From Cryobacterium sp. PH29-G1 (GTDB lineage Bacteria > Actinomycetota > Actinomycetes > Actinomycetales > Microbacteriaceae): a stretch of DNA of 64,000 nucleotides. Within the stretch, counting starts at the first letter, position 1, and every line of letters starts with the position of its first letter. A model generated the notes under the pieces. That model made no database searches and had not been told where the DNA came from. It saw only the letters and a program-made list of their open reading frames with translations. Below, in pieces: positions 55,215 to 63,777 of this stretch. The translations under genes and the position numbers were made by a program. The stretch is from contig NZ_JASISY010000004.1 of the NCBI RefSeq assembly GCF_030063365.1, positions 274,164-338,163 of the forward strand. Direction: 5' to 3'.

Positions 55215-56775
55215 TCATCGGTTCGGCCACGGTACTGTCGGTGGCGAGCAGGGCTGCCCAGAGATCCGCGCGCGCCGGGAACGCGTTCAGATCGCGCGAG
55301 AGCAGCTGTTCTGCCAGCTGAATGCGGGTGCGCACCGTGTGTCGGTGCACTCCGAGCTGGGTTGCGGCCGCGCCGAAGTGCCCGTTGCAGAGCAGCCAGG
55401 CTCGCAGGGTGGTCAGTAGCTCGGTGGAGTGCGTGCGATCGTGGGTCAGAACCGGTGCGAGGGTGGCCAGGCCCACCTCGCGGGCATCCGTTCTCGCCAG
55501 CAGGGCCAGCACGCCCTGCTGGGCGACGACGCCGAACTCGGTCACGCCCGGTGCACTCTCCCGGGCTCGGGCAAGCGCCTGATGGCCCTGATCGAGGGCC
55601 CGCGGCAGCTCGCGATAGGTAGTCGGGTCTGACAGGCCGGCGTGCAGGTCAAACAGTGTGCACAAATCTGAGAGGATGCCGCGGGCCGAGCGGGCAAGAC
55701 ACACGACCATGACGTCGTCCTGGCGGGCGAAGAACAACTGCCCGGGGGAGTCTTCAACGCGCACTTCCAGATACTCGGTGATGGCGTCGCGCCGCGGAGC
55801 CGGCGCATCGACGACGGCAACCAGAACCGGTGCCGCCGGGAGCTCTCCCCACATCTGGCGGGAGATTTGTTCGACCAATTTCTGTTCGCCACCGAGCAGG
55901 GTGTGCATCAGGCCGGAGCGGAGCAGTCCCTGGGCGCGATCGAGCGCGTTGTTCTGTTCCAAAGCCAGACCGGCCAGGGCGATCACGCTCGTGACGACCT
56001 CGGTGCTGGCTTGATCGAGGGCACGTGGTCCGCCGAGGGCGAGCACACCGCGCAGGTGATCGTGACCGCCGAGAGTCTGCAGGGTGAGCGTCTCACCGCC
56101 GGCATTGACGGCACTGCTGGAGCGCTGCCCGCGGGCCAGTAGTCGTCGAGCCTCGTGCTGCACGGTGGCGAGGGCGTCGGGGGCGGCGGTGAAGGTGCCG
56201 CGGGGAAACACCCGGTCGAGGGTGCCGCTCGCGTCGAACAGCGCGACCCAGTGGCCGAGTTGCGTTGAAAGCTCGGCCAGCGTCGCACTCAAGCCGTCGG
56301 GGCGGAGCGCGGCGAGGGCAATGGCGCGTTGTGCCCGCAGCGCCCAGGTGGCGCGAGCGTAACGATCCTCGGCCACGAGGTCCCCGGCAGCGCGGGCCAC
56401 GGCGATGAACGGGGTGCGATAGGGCACCTCGAAGAGCGGCAGGCCGAGGGAGAGACACGCCGCGAGGAGGCCATCCGGCGTGCCGTCTCGAATGACCTCG
56501 GTGCCGAAACCGAGCGCGGTGATGCCGTGCTCACGCAGACGCTGCACATAGGGCTGGTAATCCCCAGCCGATGCCAGATCGCTCCCGAACTGGGTGCCCG
56601 TCGTCAGCAGCACCTGATTCTCGGATAAAAACGGGGTCGGGTCGGCCAGGTCAGAGCTGTGCACCCACTCGACGGACCGATCGAGCATCGCCTCGAGTGC
56701 GGCCGGAGGGGTGTCGCCGAGCAGGGTGAGACCGAGATTCGGGTCAGCGAGAAGGCGGCGCAGTGTGGGGAGCAT
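55204..56775 (-). CDS. PucR-family transcriptional regulator
   Basis: 523 residues from ATG 56775, where the PucR N-terminal ligand domain begins (MLPTLRRLLADPNLGLTLLG); an in-frame ATG at 56808 would lie at the promoter. The C-terminal HTH_30 motif is clear (GAAATQLGVHRHTVRTRIQ, then LAEQLL). PucR-type activators respond to purines, polyamines or GABA. It is divergent from gabT, so it is the probable activator of the polyamine/GABA operon. Confidence 0.92.
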   Translation of the reverse strand: MLPTLRRLLADPNLGLTLLGDTPPAALEAMLDRSVEWVHSSDLADPTPFLSENQVLLTTGTQFGSDLASAGDYQPYVQRLREHGITALGFGTEVIRDGTPDGLLAACLSLGLPLFEVPYRTPFIAVARAAGDLVAEDRYARATWALRAQRAIALAALRPDGLSATLAELSTQLGHWVALFDASGTLDRVFPRGTFTAAPDALATVQHEARRLLARGQRSSSAVNAGGETLTLQTLGGHDHLRGVLALGGPRALDQASTEVVTSVIALAGLALEQNNALDRAQGLLRSGLMHTLLGGEQKLVEQISRQMWGELPAAPVLVAVVDAPAPRRDAITEYLEVRVEDSPGQLFFARQDDVMVVCLARSARGILSDLCTLFDLHAGLSDPTTYRELPRALDQGHQALARARESAPGVTEFGVVAQQGVLALLARTDAREVGLATLAPVLTHDRTHSTELLTTLRAWLLCNGHFGAAATQLGVHRHTVRTRIQLAEQLLSRDLNAFPARADLWAALLATDSTVAEPMIRP

Positions 56776-56781
56776 GAGTCC

Positions 56782-56819
56782 TATACAGTCGGGCGAAAGA
56801 TTCTGCATCGACTATACAT
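56782..56819. promoter_or_regulatory. Imperfect inverted repeat, candidate PucR-type operator
   Basis: TATACAGTCG (56782-56791) and CGACTATAC (56809-56817) face each other across the divergent PucR/gabT promoter. One arm has an extra CA. On the minus strand TATAGT within it can serve as the -10 of the regulator. Confidence 0.45.
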
Positions 56820-56912
56820 CTGGGAGGTGTCGTGCGGGGTCCTCTGCTGCTTAGCATTGCCGCAATGGCATCGTGGCCGCGATACCGCCCACCTTTTGCG
56901 AAGGGAACCCCT

Positions 56913-58280
56913 ATGACACTCGTAGACACTGCTCGCCCCACCAGCACCCCGCTCGGTGGCCCCACTCTGGCACAGGAACGCAAGCTCGTCACGAGCATCC
57001 CCGGACCCAAATCGCGCGCGCTGAGCGAGCGCAAAGCACGGGCCGTTTCGGCCGGCGTTGGCATCACGCTGCCCGTATATGTTGTGGCCGCCGGCGGAGG
57101 CGTTCTCGTAGACGTCGATGGCAACTCGCTGATCGACCTCGGATCGGGCATTGCCGTCACCGGTGTCGGCAACAGCGCCCCGAAGGTCGTTGACGCCGTC
57201 GCCGCCCAGCTGGCCCAGTTCACCCACACCTGCTTCACCGTCGCACCGTACGACTCCTACATCGAGGTGGCCGAAGCGCTGAACCGCCTCACGCCCGGTG
57301 ATCACGATAAGCGCAGCGTGCTGTTCAACTCCGGCGCCGAATCGGTGGAGAACGCCGTGAAGATTGCCCGCCACTTCACCGGCAAGCAGGCCGTTGTCGC
57401 CTTCGACCACGCATACCACGGCCGCACCAACCTCACCATGGGCCTGACCGCCAAGAACCAGCCCTACAAGAACGGCTTCGGCCCGTTCGCCCCCGAAGTG
57501 TACCGGGCGCCCATGTCGTACCCCCTGCGCGACGGTGGTCTCGATGGTGTCGTGGCCGCAAACCGTGCCATCTCGCAGATCGAGAAGCAGATCGGCGCGA
57601 GCAACCTCGCCGCCGTCATTATCGAACCCATCCAGGGCGAGGGCGGATTCATCGTTCCTGCACCGGGATTTCTGGCCACCCTGCTCGCCTGGTGCCGTGC
57701 CAATGAGGTCGTCTTCATCGCCGACGAAATTCAGACCGGCTTTGCCCGCACGGGGCACATGTTTGCCTGCGAGCACGAGGGCATCGTGCCCGACATGATC
57801 TGCACCGCCAAGGGAATCGCCGGCGGCCTGCCGCTGTCGGCCGTCACCGGGCGCGCCGACATCATGGACTCGCCGCAGGCCGGCGGCCTCGGCGGCACCT
57901 ATGGCGGCAATCCGCTGGCCTGCGCCGCCGCGCTGGCCACCATCGATACCTATGAATCTGAGCACCTGGTCGATCGAGCTGCCAGCATGGGAAAAATCAT
58001 GGCTGAGCGCCTGGGGGCGCTCGCCGCAGCGGACCCTCGCATCGGCGAGGTGCGCGGCCGTGGCGCCATGATGGCCATCGAACTCGTCGATGCCGCCACC
58101 GGGGAGCCGGATGCCGCGCTGACCGGTCGGGTCATTACGGCCGCCCACGCACAGGGAGTCATTCTTCTGGGCTGCGGTACCTATGGCAACGTCATCCGTT
58201 TTCTGCCGCCGCTGAGCATCCCTGACCACCTGCTGCTCGAGGGCCTTCAGGTTCTCGGCGACGCCCTGGCCGCAGCATGA
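56913..58280 (+). CDS. gabT: 4-aminobutyrate aminotransferase
   Basis: 455 residues from ATG 56913 (GAAGGGAA upstream). Class-III PLP aminotransferase: SGAESVENAVKIARHFTGK, AYHGRTNLTMGLTAK, EPIQGEGGFIVP, FIADEIQTGFARTGHMFA, and the PLP lysine at TAKGIAGGLPLS (Lys300). It transfers the amino group of GABA to 2-oxoglutarate, giving succinate semialdehyde, which the next gene oxidises. The ATGA overlap couples the two. Confidence 0.94.
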   Translation: MTLVDTARPTSTPLGGPTLAQERKLVTSIPGPKSRALSERKARAVSAGVGITLPVYVVAAGGGVLVDVDGNSLIDLGSGIAVTGVGNSAPKVVDAVAAQLAQFTHTCFTVAPYDSYIEVAEALNRLTPGDHDKRSVLFNSGAESVENAVKIARHFTGKQAVVAFDHAYHGRTNLTMGLTAKNQPYKNGFGPFAPEVYRAPMSYPLRDGGLDGVVAANRAISQIEKQIGASNLAAVIIEPIQGEGGFIVPAPGFLATLLAWCRANEVVFIADEIQTGFARTGHMFACEHEGIVPDMICTAKGIAGGLPLSAVTGRADIMDSPQAGGLGGTYGGNPLACAAALATIDTYESEHLVDRAASMGKIMAERLGALAAADPRIGEVRGRGAMMAIELVDAATGEPDAALTGRVITAAHAQGVILLGCGTYGNVIRFLPPLSIPDHLLLEGLQVLGDALAAA

Positions 58281-59773
58281 GCGCCCTGCTCGAGGGCGTC
58301 GTTCACTCGTCGACCGAGGAACGAAGTGCCGCGTTGCTCGCCCGCGTGCCCGACCAACTGTTCATCAATGGGGAGTGGCAAAACGGCACCGGCGACCCCA
58401 TCGTCGTGACGGACCCGGCGACCGGGCAGGTTCTCAAGCGGATTCAGAACGCCTCCGTGGCTGATGGTGCCCGCGCGCTCGATGCCGCCGCCGAAGCAGC
58501 GGCCTCATGGGCGGCCACCCCGGCGCGGGTGCGCGCCGAGATTCTGCGCCGCGCGTTCGACCTGCTGCAGGAGCGTCGCGACGATTTCGCCATGCTCATG
58601 ACGCTGGAGATGGGCAAGCCGATCGCCGAAGCCAACGGCGAGGTCACCTACGGTGGGGAATTCCTCCGCTGGTTCAGCGAGGAGGCCGTGCGTGTCAGTG
58701 GTCGTTACGGCGCCAACCCGGAGGGTACCGGCACGATGGTCGTTACCCAGCGGCCGGTAGGCCCGTGCTACCTGATCACGCCGTGGAATTTTCCGCTCGC
58801 CATGGCCACTCGTAAGATCGCCCCGGCACTGGCTGCGGGCTGCACGGTCGTCGTCAAGCCGGCCGAGCTCACCCCGCTGACCACCCTGCTCTTTGTGCAG
58901 CTGTTGGCGGATGCCGGCGTGCCTGCCGGCGTCGTAAACGTCATCACGACGACCCAGTCACAGGCCGTGTCGGCCCCGATTATCGCTGACCCCCGACTGC
59001 GCAAGCTCAGCTTCACGGGGTCAACGGTGGTCGGGCGTGCGCTCATCGCCCAAGCAGCCCAGAACGTGCTGCGCACCTCGATGGAACTCGGCGGTAATGC
59101 TCCGTTCCTCGTTTTCGCTGATGCCGATATCGAGAAGGCCGTCACTGGCGCCATGCTCGCCAAGTTTCGCAACACCGGCCAGGCGTGCACGGCAGCCAAC
59201 CGGTTCATCGTGCACGCGTCGATCGCCGACGAGTTCGGGCGCCGCCTCACCGACCGGGTGAATGCCCTCGTGCAGGGACCCGGTATCGACCCCTCGGTGA
59301 CCTTCGGGCCGCTCGTGACCGACTCGGCCGTCGATAACATCGATGCTCTCGTGCAGGACGCCATCTCGCATGGCGCCACGCTGCTCACCGGCGGAACTCG
59401 CCCCGACGGTCCCGGTTCGTTCTACGCCCCGACCGTGCTCACCGGAGTGACCGCTGACAGCCGCATGGTGCGGGAAGAGATCTTCGGCCCGGTCGTGGGG
59501 ATCTCAACCTTCGAAACAGACGAAGACGCCATAAAAATGGCAAATGACACCGAATATGGTCTGATTGGTTACGTTTTCACTAACGATATCGCCCGTGGGC
59601 ACCGTATGATCGAGAGTATTGATACTGGGATGATGGGCCTGAACACCGGCCTCGTCTCGAATGCCGCAGCACCATTCGGCGGCGTCAAACAGTCCGGGCT
59701 TGGTCGTGAAGGTGGCCTCGAAGGCATCCACGAATACCTCTCAACCAAGTACACCCTCATACCCGGGACCTAA
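58277..59773 (+). CDS. Succinate-semialdehyde-type aldehyde dehydrogenase
   Basis: 498 residues. ALDH fold: TPWNFPLAMATRKIAPALAA, KPAELTPLTT, FTGSTVVG, base Glu270 (MELGGNAPFLVF), nucleophile Cys304 (NTGQACTAANRF), GGVKQSGLGREGGLEGIHEY. It is most like GabD-type NAD(P) succinate-semialdehyde dehydrogenase and sits after gabT; it could also act on 4-aminobutanal made by the oxidase downstream. No separate 4-aminobutanal dehydrogenase is seen in the operon. Confidence 0.92.
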   Translation: MSALLEGVVHSSTEERSAALLARVPDQLFINGEWQNGTGDPIVVTDPATGQVLKRIQNASVADGARALDAAAEAAASWAATPARVRAEILRRAFDLLQERRDDFAMLMTLEMGKPIAEANGEVTYGGEFLRWFSEEAVRVSGRYGANPEGTGTMVVTQRPVGPCYLITPWNFPLAMATRKIAPALAAGCTVVVKPAELTPLTTLLFVQLLADAGVPAGVVNVITTTQSQAVSAPIIADPRLRKLSFTGSTVVGRALIAQAAQNVLRTSMELGGNAPFLVFADADIEKAVTGAMLAKFRNTGQACTAANRFIVHASIADEFGRRLTDRVNALVQGPGIDPSVTFGPLVTDSAVDNIDALVQDAISHGATLLTGGTRPDGPGSFYAPTVLTGVTADSRMVREEIFGPVVGISTFETDEDAIKMANDTEYGLIGYVFTNDIARGHRMIESIDTGMMGLNTGLVSNAAAPFGGVKQSGLGREGGLEGIHEYLSTKYTLIPGT

Positions 59774-59798
59774 TCCGGCACACACCACAGGAGCAACC

Positions 59799-61160
59799 AT
59801 GACCACGATTGATCGTGACGTCGTTATCATCGGCGCAGGGGCATCCGGTCTCACCGCCGCGACCGCACTGCAGAAAGCCGGCCTCAGCGTTGCCGTACTT
59901 GAAGCTCGCGACCGTGTCGGTGGGCGCCTGTGGACGGACCAGATCGAGGGCGCCATGCTCGAGATCGGTGGTCAGTGGGTCTCGCCCGACCAGCATGCTC
60001 TCAAGGACACGCTGGTCGAGCTTGGCCTGAAAACCTATCCGCGCTATCGGGCCGGTCAGAACGTCTACATCAACGGGGCGGGTGTGCTCAGCCGGTTTGA
60101 CGGCGACATCTTTCCGGTTCCGGCCGCTACCGAAGCGCAGATCGTGGGCCTGATCGAAAAGCTTGATGTTCTCGTGGCCGAGATCAACCCGGATCGCCCG
60201 TGGGAGCATCCGCTCGCCAAAGAACTCGACGAGGTGTCGTTCAGCAGCTGGCTGGAGACCCAGACCGATGACCAGGAAGCCCGCGACAACATCGGTATGT
60301 TCATTGCCGGGGCCATGCTCACCAAACCGGCCCACGCCTTCTCGGCCCTGCAGGCCTTGCTGATGGCGGCCAGCGCCGGGTCGTTCAGCAACCTCGTCGA
60401 CGCCGACTTCATTCTCGACGAACGCGTGATCGGGGGACTGCAGCAGGTACCACTGTTGCTGGCCGAGAAACTCGGCAGTGACGTCTACCTCGGGCAGCCG
60501 GTGCGCAGCCTGACCTGGAGCGATGATGGCGTCACGGTCGTCGCCGACGGCATGACGGTGACCGCCCGGCACGCCATCGTGGCCGTTCCGCCGCCCCTGA
60601 TCAGTCGCATCAGCTTCGTGCCGGCCCTGCCGCGCCGGCAGCAGCAGCTGCACCAGCACCTCTCCATGGGCTTTGTGATCAAGGTGCACGCCGTCTACGA
60701 GACACCGTTCTGGCGTGCCGACGACCTCTCCGGAACCGCGTTCAGCCCCTACGAACTCGTGCACGAGGCGTATGACAACACTAATTTTGAAGACCCGCGC
60801 GGCACACTGGTGGGTTTCGTCTCCGATGAAGTGGCGGATGCCGTCTTCGCGCTGAACGCGGACGAGCGCAAGGCACGCATTCTCGAGTCGCTGTCGCACT
60901 ACTACGGCGAGCAGGCGCTGCACCCCGTGGTGTACTACGAAAGCGACTGGGGCACGGAGGAATGGACCCGCGGGGCCTACGCGGCCAGCTTCGACATGGG
61001 CGGACTGGCCCGGTACGGCGCCGAGCTGCGCAGCCCCGTTGGCCCGATCTCCTTCTCGTGCAGCGATATGGCCGGCAAGGGCTACCAGCACGTCGACGGA
61101 GCCATTCGGGTCGGACAGGAGACCGCTGCGGCGATCCTCGCCGCACGCCAGCTCGCGTGA
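59799..61160 (+). CDS. puo: Putrescine oxidase-like flavin monoamine oxidase
   Basis: 453 residues from ATG 59799 (CAGGAG upstream). GAGASG FAD motif (12-17), LEARDRVGGRLWTDQIEG, LEIGGQWVSPDQHAL, and the C-terminal flavin loop GYQHVDGAIRVGQETAAAIL. The length and pattern match actinobacterial putrescine oxidase, which oxidises putrescine to 4-aminobutanal, ammonia and H2O2. The gabT-dehydrogenase pair just upstream and the permease downstream complete a putrescine-to-succinate route. Confidence 0.92.
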   Translation: MTTIDRDVVIIGAGASGLTAATALQKAGLSVAVLEARDRVGGRLWTDQIEGAMLEIGGQWVSPDQHALKDTLVELGLKTYPRYRAGQNVYINGAGVLSRFDGDIFPVPAATEAQIVGLIEKLDVLVAEINPDRPWEHPLAKELDEVSFSSWLETQTDDQEARDNIGMFIAGAMLTKPAHAFSALQALLMAASAGSFSNLVDADFILDERVIGGLQQVPLLLAEKLGSDVYLGQPVRSLTWSDDGVTVVADGMTVTARHAIVAVPPPLISRISFVPALPRRQQQLHQHLSMGFVIKVHAVYETPFWRADDLSGTAFSPYELVHEAYDNTNFEDPRGTLVGFVSDEVADAVFALNADERKARILESLSHYYGEQALHPVVYYESDWGTEEWTRGAYAASFDMGGLARYGAELRSPVGPISFSCSDMAGKGYQHVDGAIRVGQETAAAILAARQLA

Positions 61161-62029
61161 GGTTTTTGGTCGGCTACACCGCAACCCCAGCGGGTGCGGA
61201 TGCCCTCGCCCTGGGCGTACGTCTCGCCCGCTCGCCCGGCTCCGAGCTTGACATCGTGCTCGTGCTCAACGGCGGGGAGCGCGCCACGCTCACCCCCACC
61301 GATCCCGGTTATGACACTTTTCTGCTCGAGGCGGCTGCGGGCTGGTTGGCTGAAGCGCTCACCCTCGTGCCCGCCGGCATTTCCGTGCACACCCACCTGG
61401 AGCACGCCGACTCGTTTACCCAGGGGCTGCTCGCCGCGGCCTCGCGGCTGCAGGCGAACCTGATCGTGGTCGGAGCGGCCACCCACGGTTTGCTCGGCCG
61501 TTTTGCGATCGGAAGCGTCGCCGGTGGTCTGTTGCACTCATCCCCGGTTCCCGTGGCCCTGGCCCCGGAAGGCACCCGACTGATGGGCACGCACGAACCG
61601 ATCGGCCGAGTCACCTGCGCGGTGGGAACAAAACCGGGAGCGAATGGACTGCTGACGGCCGGCATCCGTTTGGCCCGCACTGTGGATGCCCCGCTTCGGC
61701 TGGTCTCCCTCGTTGCGATCGATCGTCCCGGAACCGACGCGCAGGCGATTCAACTTGCCGCCGACCACGCACAGTCGGTGCTCGACTATGCCACCGAACA
61801 CCTGATGGACGGGCTCGACGTCACAGCCAGCGTCGCCTCCGGCAGCAGCGTGGAGCATGCCGTGCGCGGCCTGCACTGGGATCCGAGCGAGGTATGCCTT
61901 GTCGGTTCCAGCCGGTTGGCGCAACCACATCGACTTTTTCTTGGCTCGATCGCGGCAAAGATGCTGCGCGAATTGCCGGTGCCACTGATTGTGGTGCCGC
62001 GAGATTTCACCGCGACGGTGGGGGAGTAA
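61157..62029 (+). CDS. Universal stress protein, two UspA domains
   Basis: 290 residues from GTG 61157, overlapping the oxidase stop (GTGA). Two UspA modules: the first ends VVGAATHGLLGRFAIGSVAG with the ATP-binding G-x2-G-x9-GS pattern, the second ends VGSSRLAQPHRLFLGSIAAK, where the first glycine of that pattern is not conserved. It sits inside the polyamine operon, between the oxidase and the permease. It may sense ATP or the H2O2 produced, or regulate the permease; this is inference. Confidence 0.92.
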   Translation: MRFLVGYTATPAGADALALGVRLARSPGSELDIVLVLNGGERATLTPTDPGYDTFLLEAAAGWLAEALTLVPAGISVHTHLEHADSFTQGLLAAASRLQANLIVVGAATHGLLGRFAIGSVAGGLLHSSPVPVALAPEGTRLMGTHEPIGRVTCAVGTKPGANGLLTAGIRLARTVDAPLRLVSLVAIDRPGTDAQAIQLAADHAQSVLDYATEHLMDGLDVTASVASGSSVEHAVRGLHWDPSEVCLVGSSRLAQPHRLFLGSIAAKMLRELPVPLIVVPRDFTATVGE

Positions 62030-62035
62030 GAGAAC

Positions 62036-63586
62036 ATGACACTAGAAATCGACGCCAGTGAAGCCGTTGAAAAGTCGACGGGAGGCATTTCCAAGAAGGG
62101 CCTGAGCGCCGGCTCCGTCGGGTTGGTCGGGGCCGTGATCATCGGCATATCCTGCATCGCTCCGGCTTACACGCTCACCGGCGCCCTCGGCCCGACGGTC
62201 GCCGAAGTAGGCCTGCAATTGCCGGCGATCTTCATCGCCGGGTTCATTCCCATGCTGCTCGTGGCCCTGGGCTATCGAGAACTGAACAAGGCGATGCCCG
62301 ACAGCGGTACCAGCTTCACCTGGGCGACCCGGGCCTTCGGGCCGTGGGTCGGCTGGATGGCGGGCTGGGGGCTGATCGCCGCGACCGTCGTGGTGCTCAG
62401 CAACCTCGCCGGGATCGCGGTCGACTTCTTCTACCTGATGCTCTCGCAGATCTTCGGCAACAGTGCCGAGATCGCGGGCCTCGCGGGCAATCCGTTTATC
62501 AATGTCGGCACCTGTTTGGTGTTCATTTTTGCTGCTACCTGGATCAGCTATCGGGATATGCAGACCACCCAAAAGCTGCAGTACTGGCTGGTCGGGTTTC
62601 AGCTGGTGGTGTTGGTGGGATTTGGCATCATGGCTTTCGTGCACATTGCCAACGGTTCGGCCTTCGATCCGACGCCGGTTTCGCTGTCGTGGTTCAATCC
62701 CTTTGCCGTCAGCTCCTTCTCCGCGTTTGCTGCCGGACTGAGCCTGTCGATCTTCATCTTCTGGGGCTGGGACGTCACTCTGACCATGTCGGAGGAAACC
62801 AAGGGCTCCCGCTCGACTCCCGGCCGTGCTGCCACCCTCACTGTGATCATCGTTATGGTGCTTTACCTGTTCGTTGCCATCGCGGCCATCTCCTTTGCCG
62901 GCGTCGGCGGTGTGGGCGTTGGCCTCGGAAACCCGGAGATTCAGGGCAACGTGTTCTTCGCGTTAGCCGGCCCGGCGCTTGGCCCGTTCGCCGTGCTGAT
63001 GTCCATTGCCGTACTGTCCAGCTCCGCTGCCTCGCTGCAGTCCACCTTCGTTTCACCGGCGCGGACTCTGCTCGCGATGGGCCACTACGGCGCCCTGCCG
63101 CCGGCCTACGCGAAGGTCAGCCCGCGCTTCTTCACGCCCGGGTACGCCACCATCGCCTCAGCAGTAGTCGCCGCTGGTTTTTACACCATCATGAGGTTTA
63201 TCAGCGAAGACGTGCTCTGGGACACCATCACGACCCTTGGCATGATGATCTGTTTTTACTACGGCCTGACCGCATTCGCCGCGGTCTGGTACTTTCGGCG
63301 CCAGTGGTTCGCCACCGTGCGCAACGCATTCTTCACCTTTGTGTTTCCGCTTCTCGGCGGCATCATCCTGACAGTGCTGTTCTGCACCACCCTGGTGGAC
63401 AGCATGGACCCGAACTACGGCAGTGGTTCCGAGGTCTTCGGCCTGGGCCTGGTCTTCGTTCTGGGAATGGCCATCCTGCTGATCGGCGTCGTGATCATGG
63501 TCGTGCAGTCCAAGGTGCGCCCCGCCTTCTTCCGTGGTGAGACCCTCAGCCTGGCCGCGCCGCGCTACGGCGAGCAGGACGAGTAG
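62036..63586 (+). CDS. APC-family amino acid/polyamine permease
   Basis: 516 residues with about 12 membrane helices. APC signatures: GLSAGSVGLVGAVIIGISC near the start, SGTSFTWATRAFGPWVGWM, FIFWGWDVTLTMSEETKGS. Six bp after the UspA gene, thus in the same operon; putrescine or another polyamine/GABA is the likely cargo. A terminator hairpin follows at 63601. Confidence 0.92.
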   Translation: MTLEIDASEAVEKSTGGISKKGLSAGSVGLVGAVIIGISCIAPAYTLTGALGPTVAEVGLQLPAIFIAGFIPMLLVALGYRELNKAMPDSGTSFTWATRAFGPWVGWMAGWGLIAATVVVLSNLAGIAVDFFYLMLSQIFGNSAEIAGLAGNPFINVGTCLVFIFAATWISYRDMQTTQKLQYWLVGFQLVVLVGFGIMAFVHIANGSAFDPTPVSLSWFNPFAVSSFSAFAAGLSLSIFIFWGWDVTLTMSEETKGSRSTPGRAATLTVIIVMVLYLFVAIAAISFAGVGGVGVGLGNPEIQGNVFFALAGPALGPFAVLMSIAVLSSSAASLQSTFVSPARTLLAMGHYGALPPAYAKVSPRFFTPGYATIASAVVAAGFYTIMRFISEDVLWDTITTLGMMICFYYGLTAFAAVWYFRRQWFATVRNAFFTFVFPLLGGIILTVLFCTTLVDSMDPNYGSGSEVFGLGLVFVLGMAILLIGVVIMVVQSKVRPAFFRGETLSLAAPRYGEQDE

Positions 63587-63600
63587 CCGGTCCGCGCGAG

Positions 63601-63635
63601 GGGCGGCATCCGCTTACTGAGAGTGGATGCCGCCC
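63601..63635 (+). terminator. Terminator of the polyamine operon
   Basis: GGGCGGCATCC (63601-63611) and its exact complement GGATGCCGCCC (63625-63635), 13-nt loop, 14 bp after the permease stop. Confidence 0.8.
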
Positions 63636-63639
63636 CCGG

Positions 63640-63756
63640 GTCGCGCAGGCGACGCTGCGATGCCGAGCCGTGAGTCGGGTCGCGCAGGCGACGCTGCGAT
63701 GCCGAGCCGTGAGTCGTGTCGCGCAGGCGACGCTGCGATGCCGAGCCGTGAGTCGT
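63640..63756. repeat. Three tandem 39-bp repeats
   Basis: A 39-bp unit beginning GTCGCGCAGGCGACGCTGCG and ending GAGTCG(G/T) occurs three times head to tail (63640-63678, 63679-63717, 63718-63756), identical but for the last bases. Each unit holds the palindromic GTCGCgcagGCGAC. The unit is a multiple of three, so an open frame passes through on the minus strand, but nothing else supports coding. Confidence 0.9.
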
Positions 63757-63777
63757 GACGCGGTGCCACCTGGCAGT

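Noticed and set aside
63640..63756. Possible CRISPR array
   Set aside because: The 39-bp units are head to tail without unique spacers and there are no cas genes.
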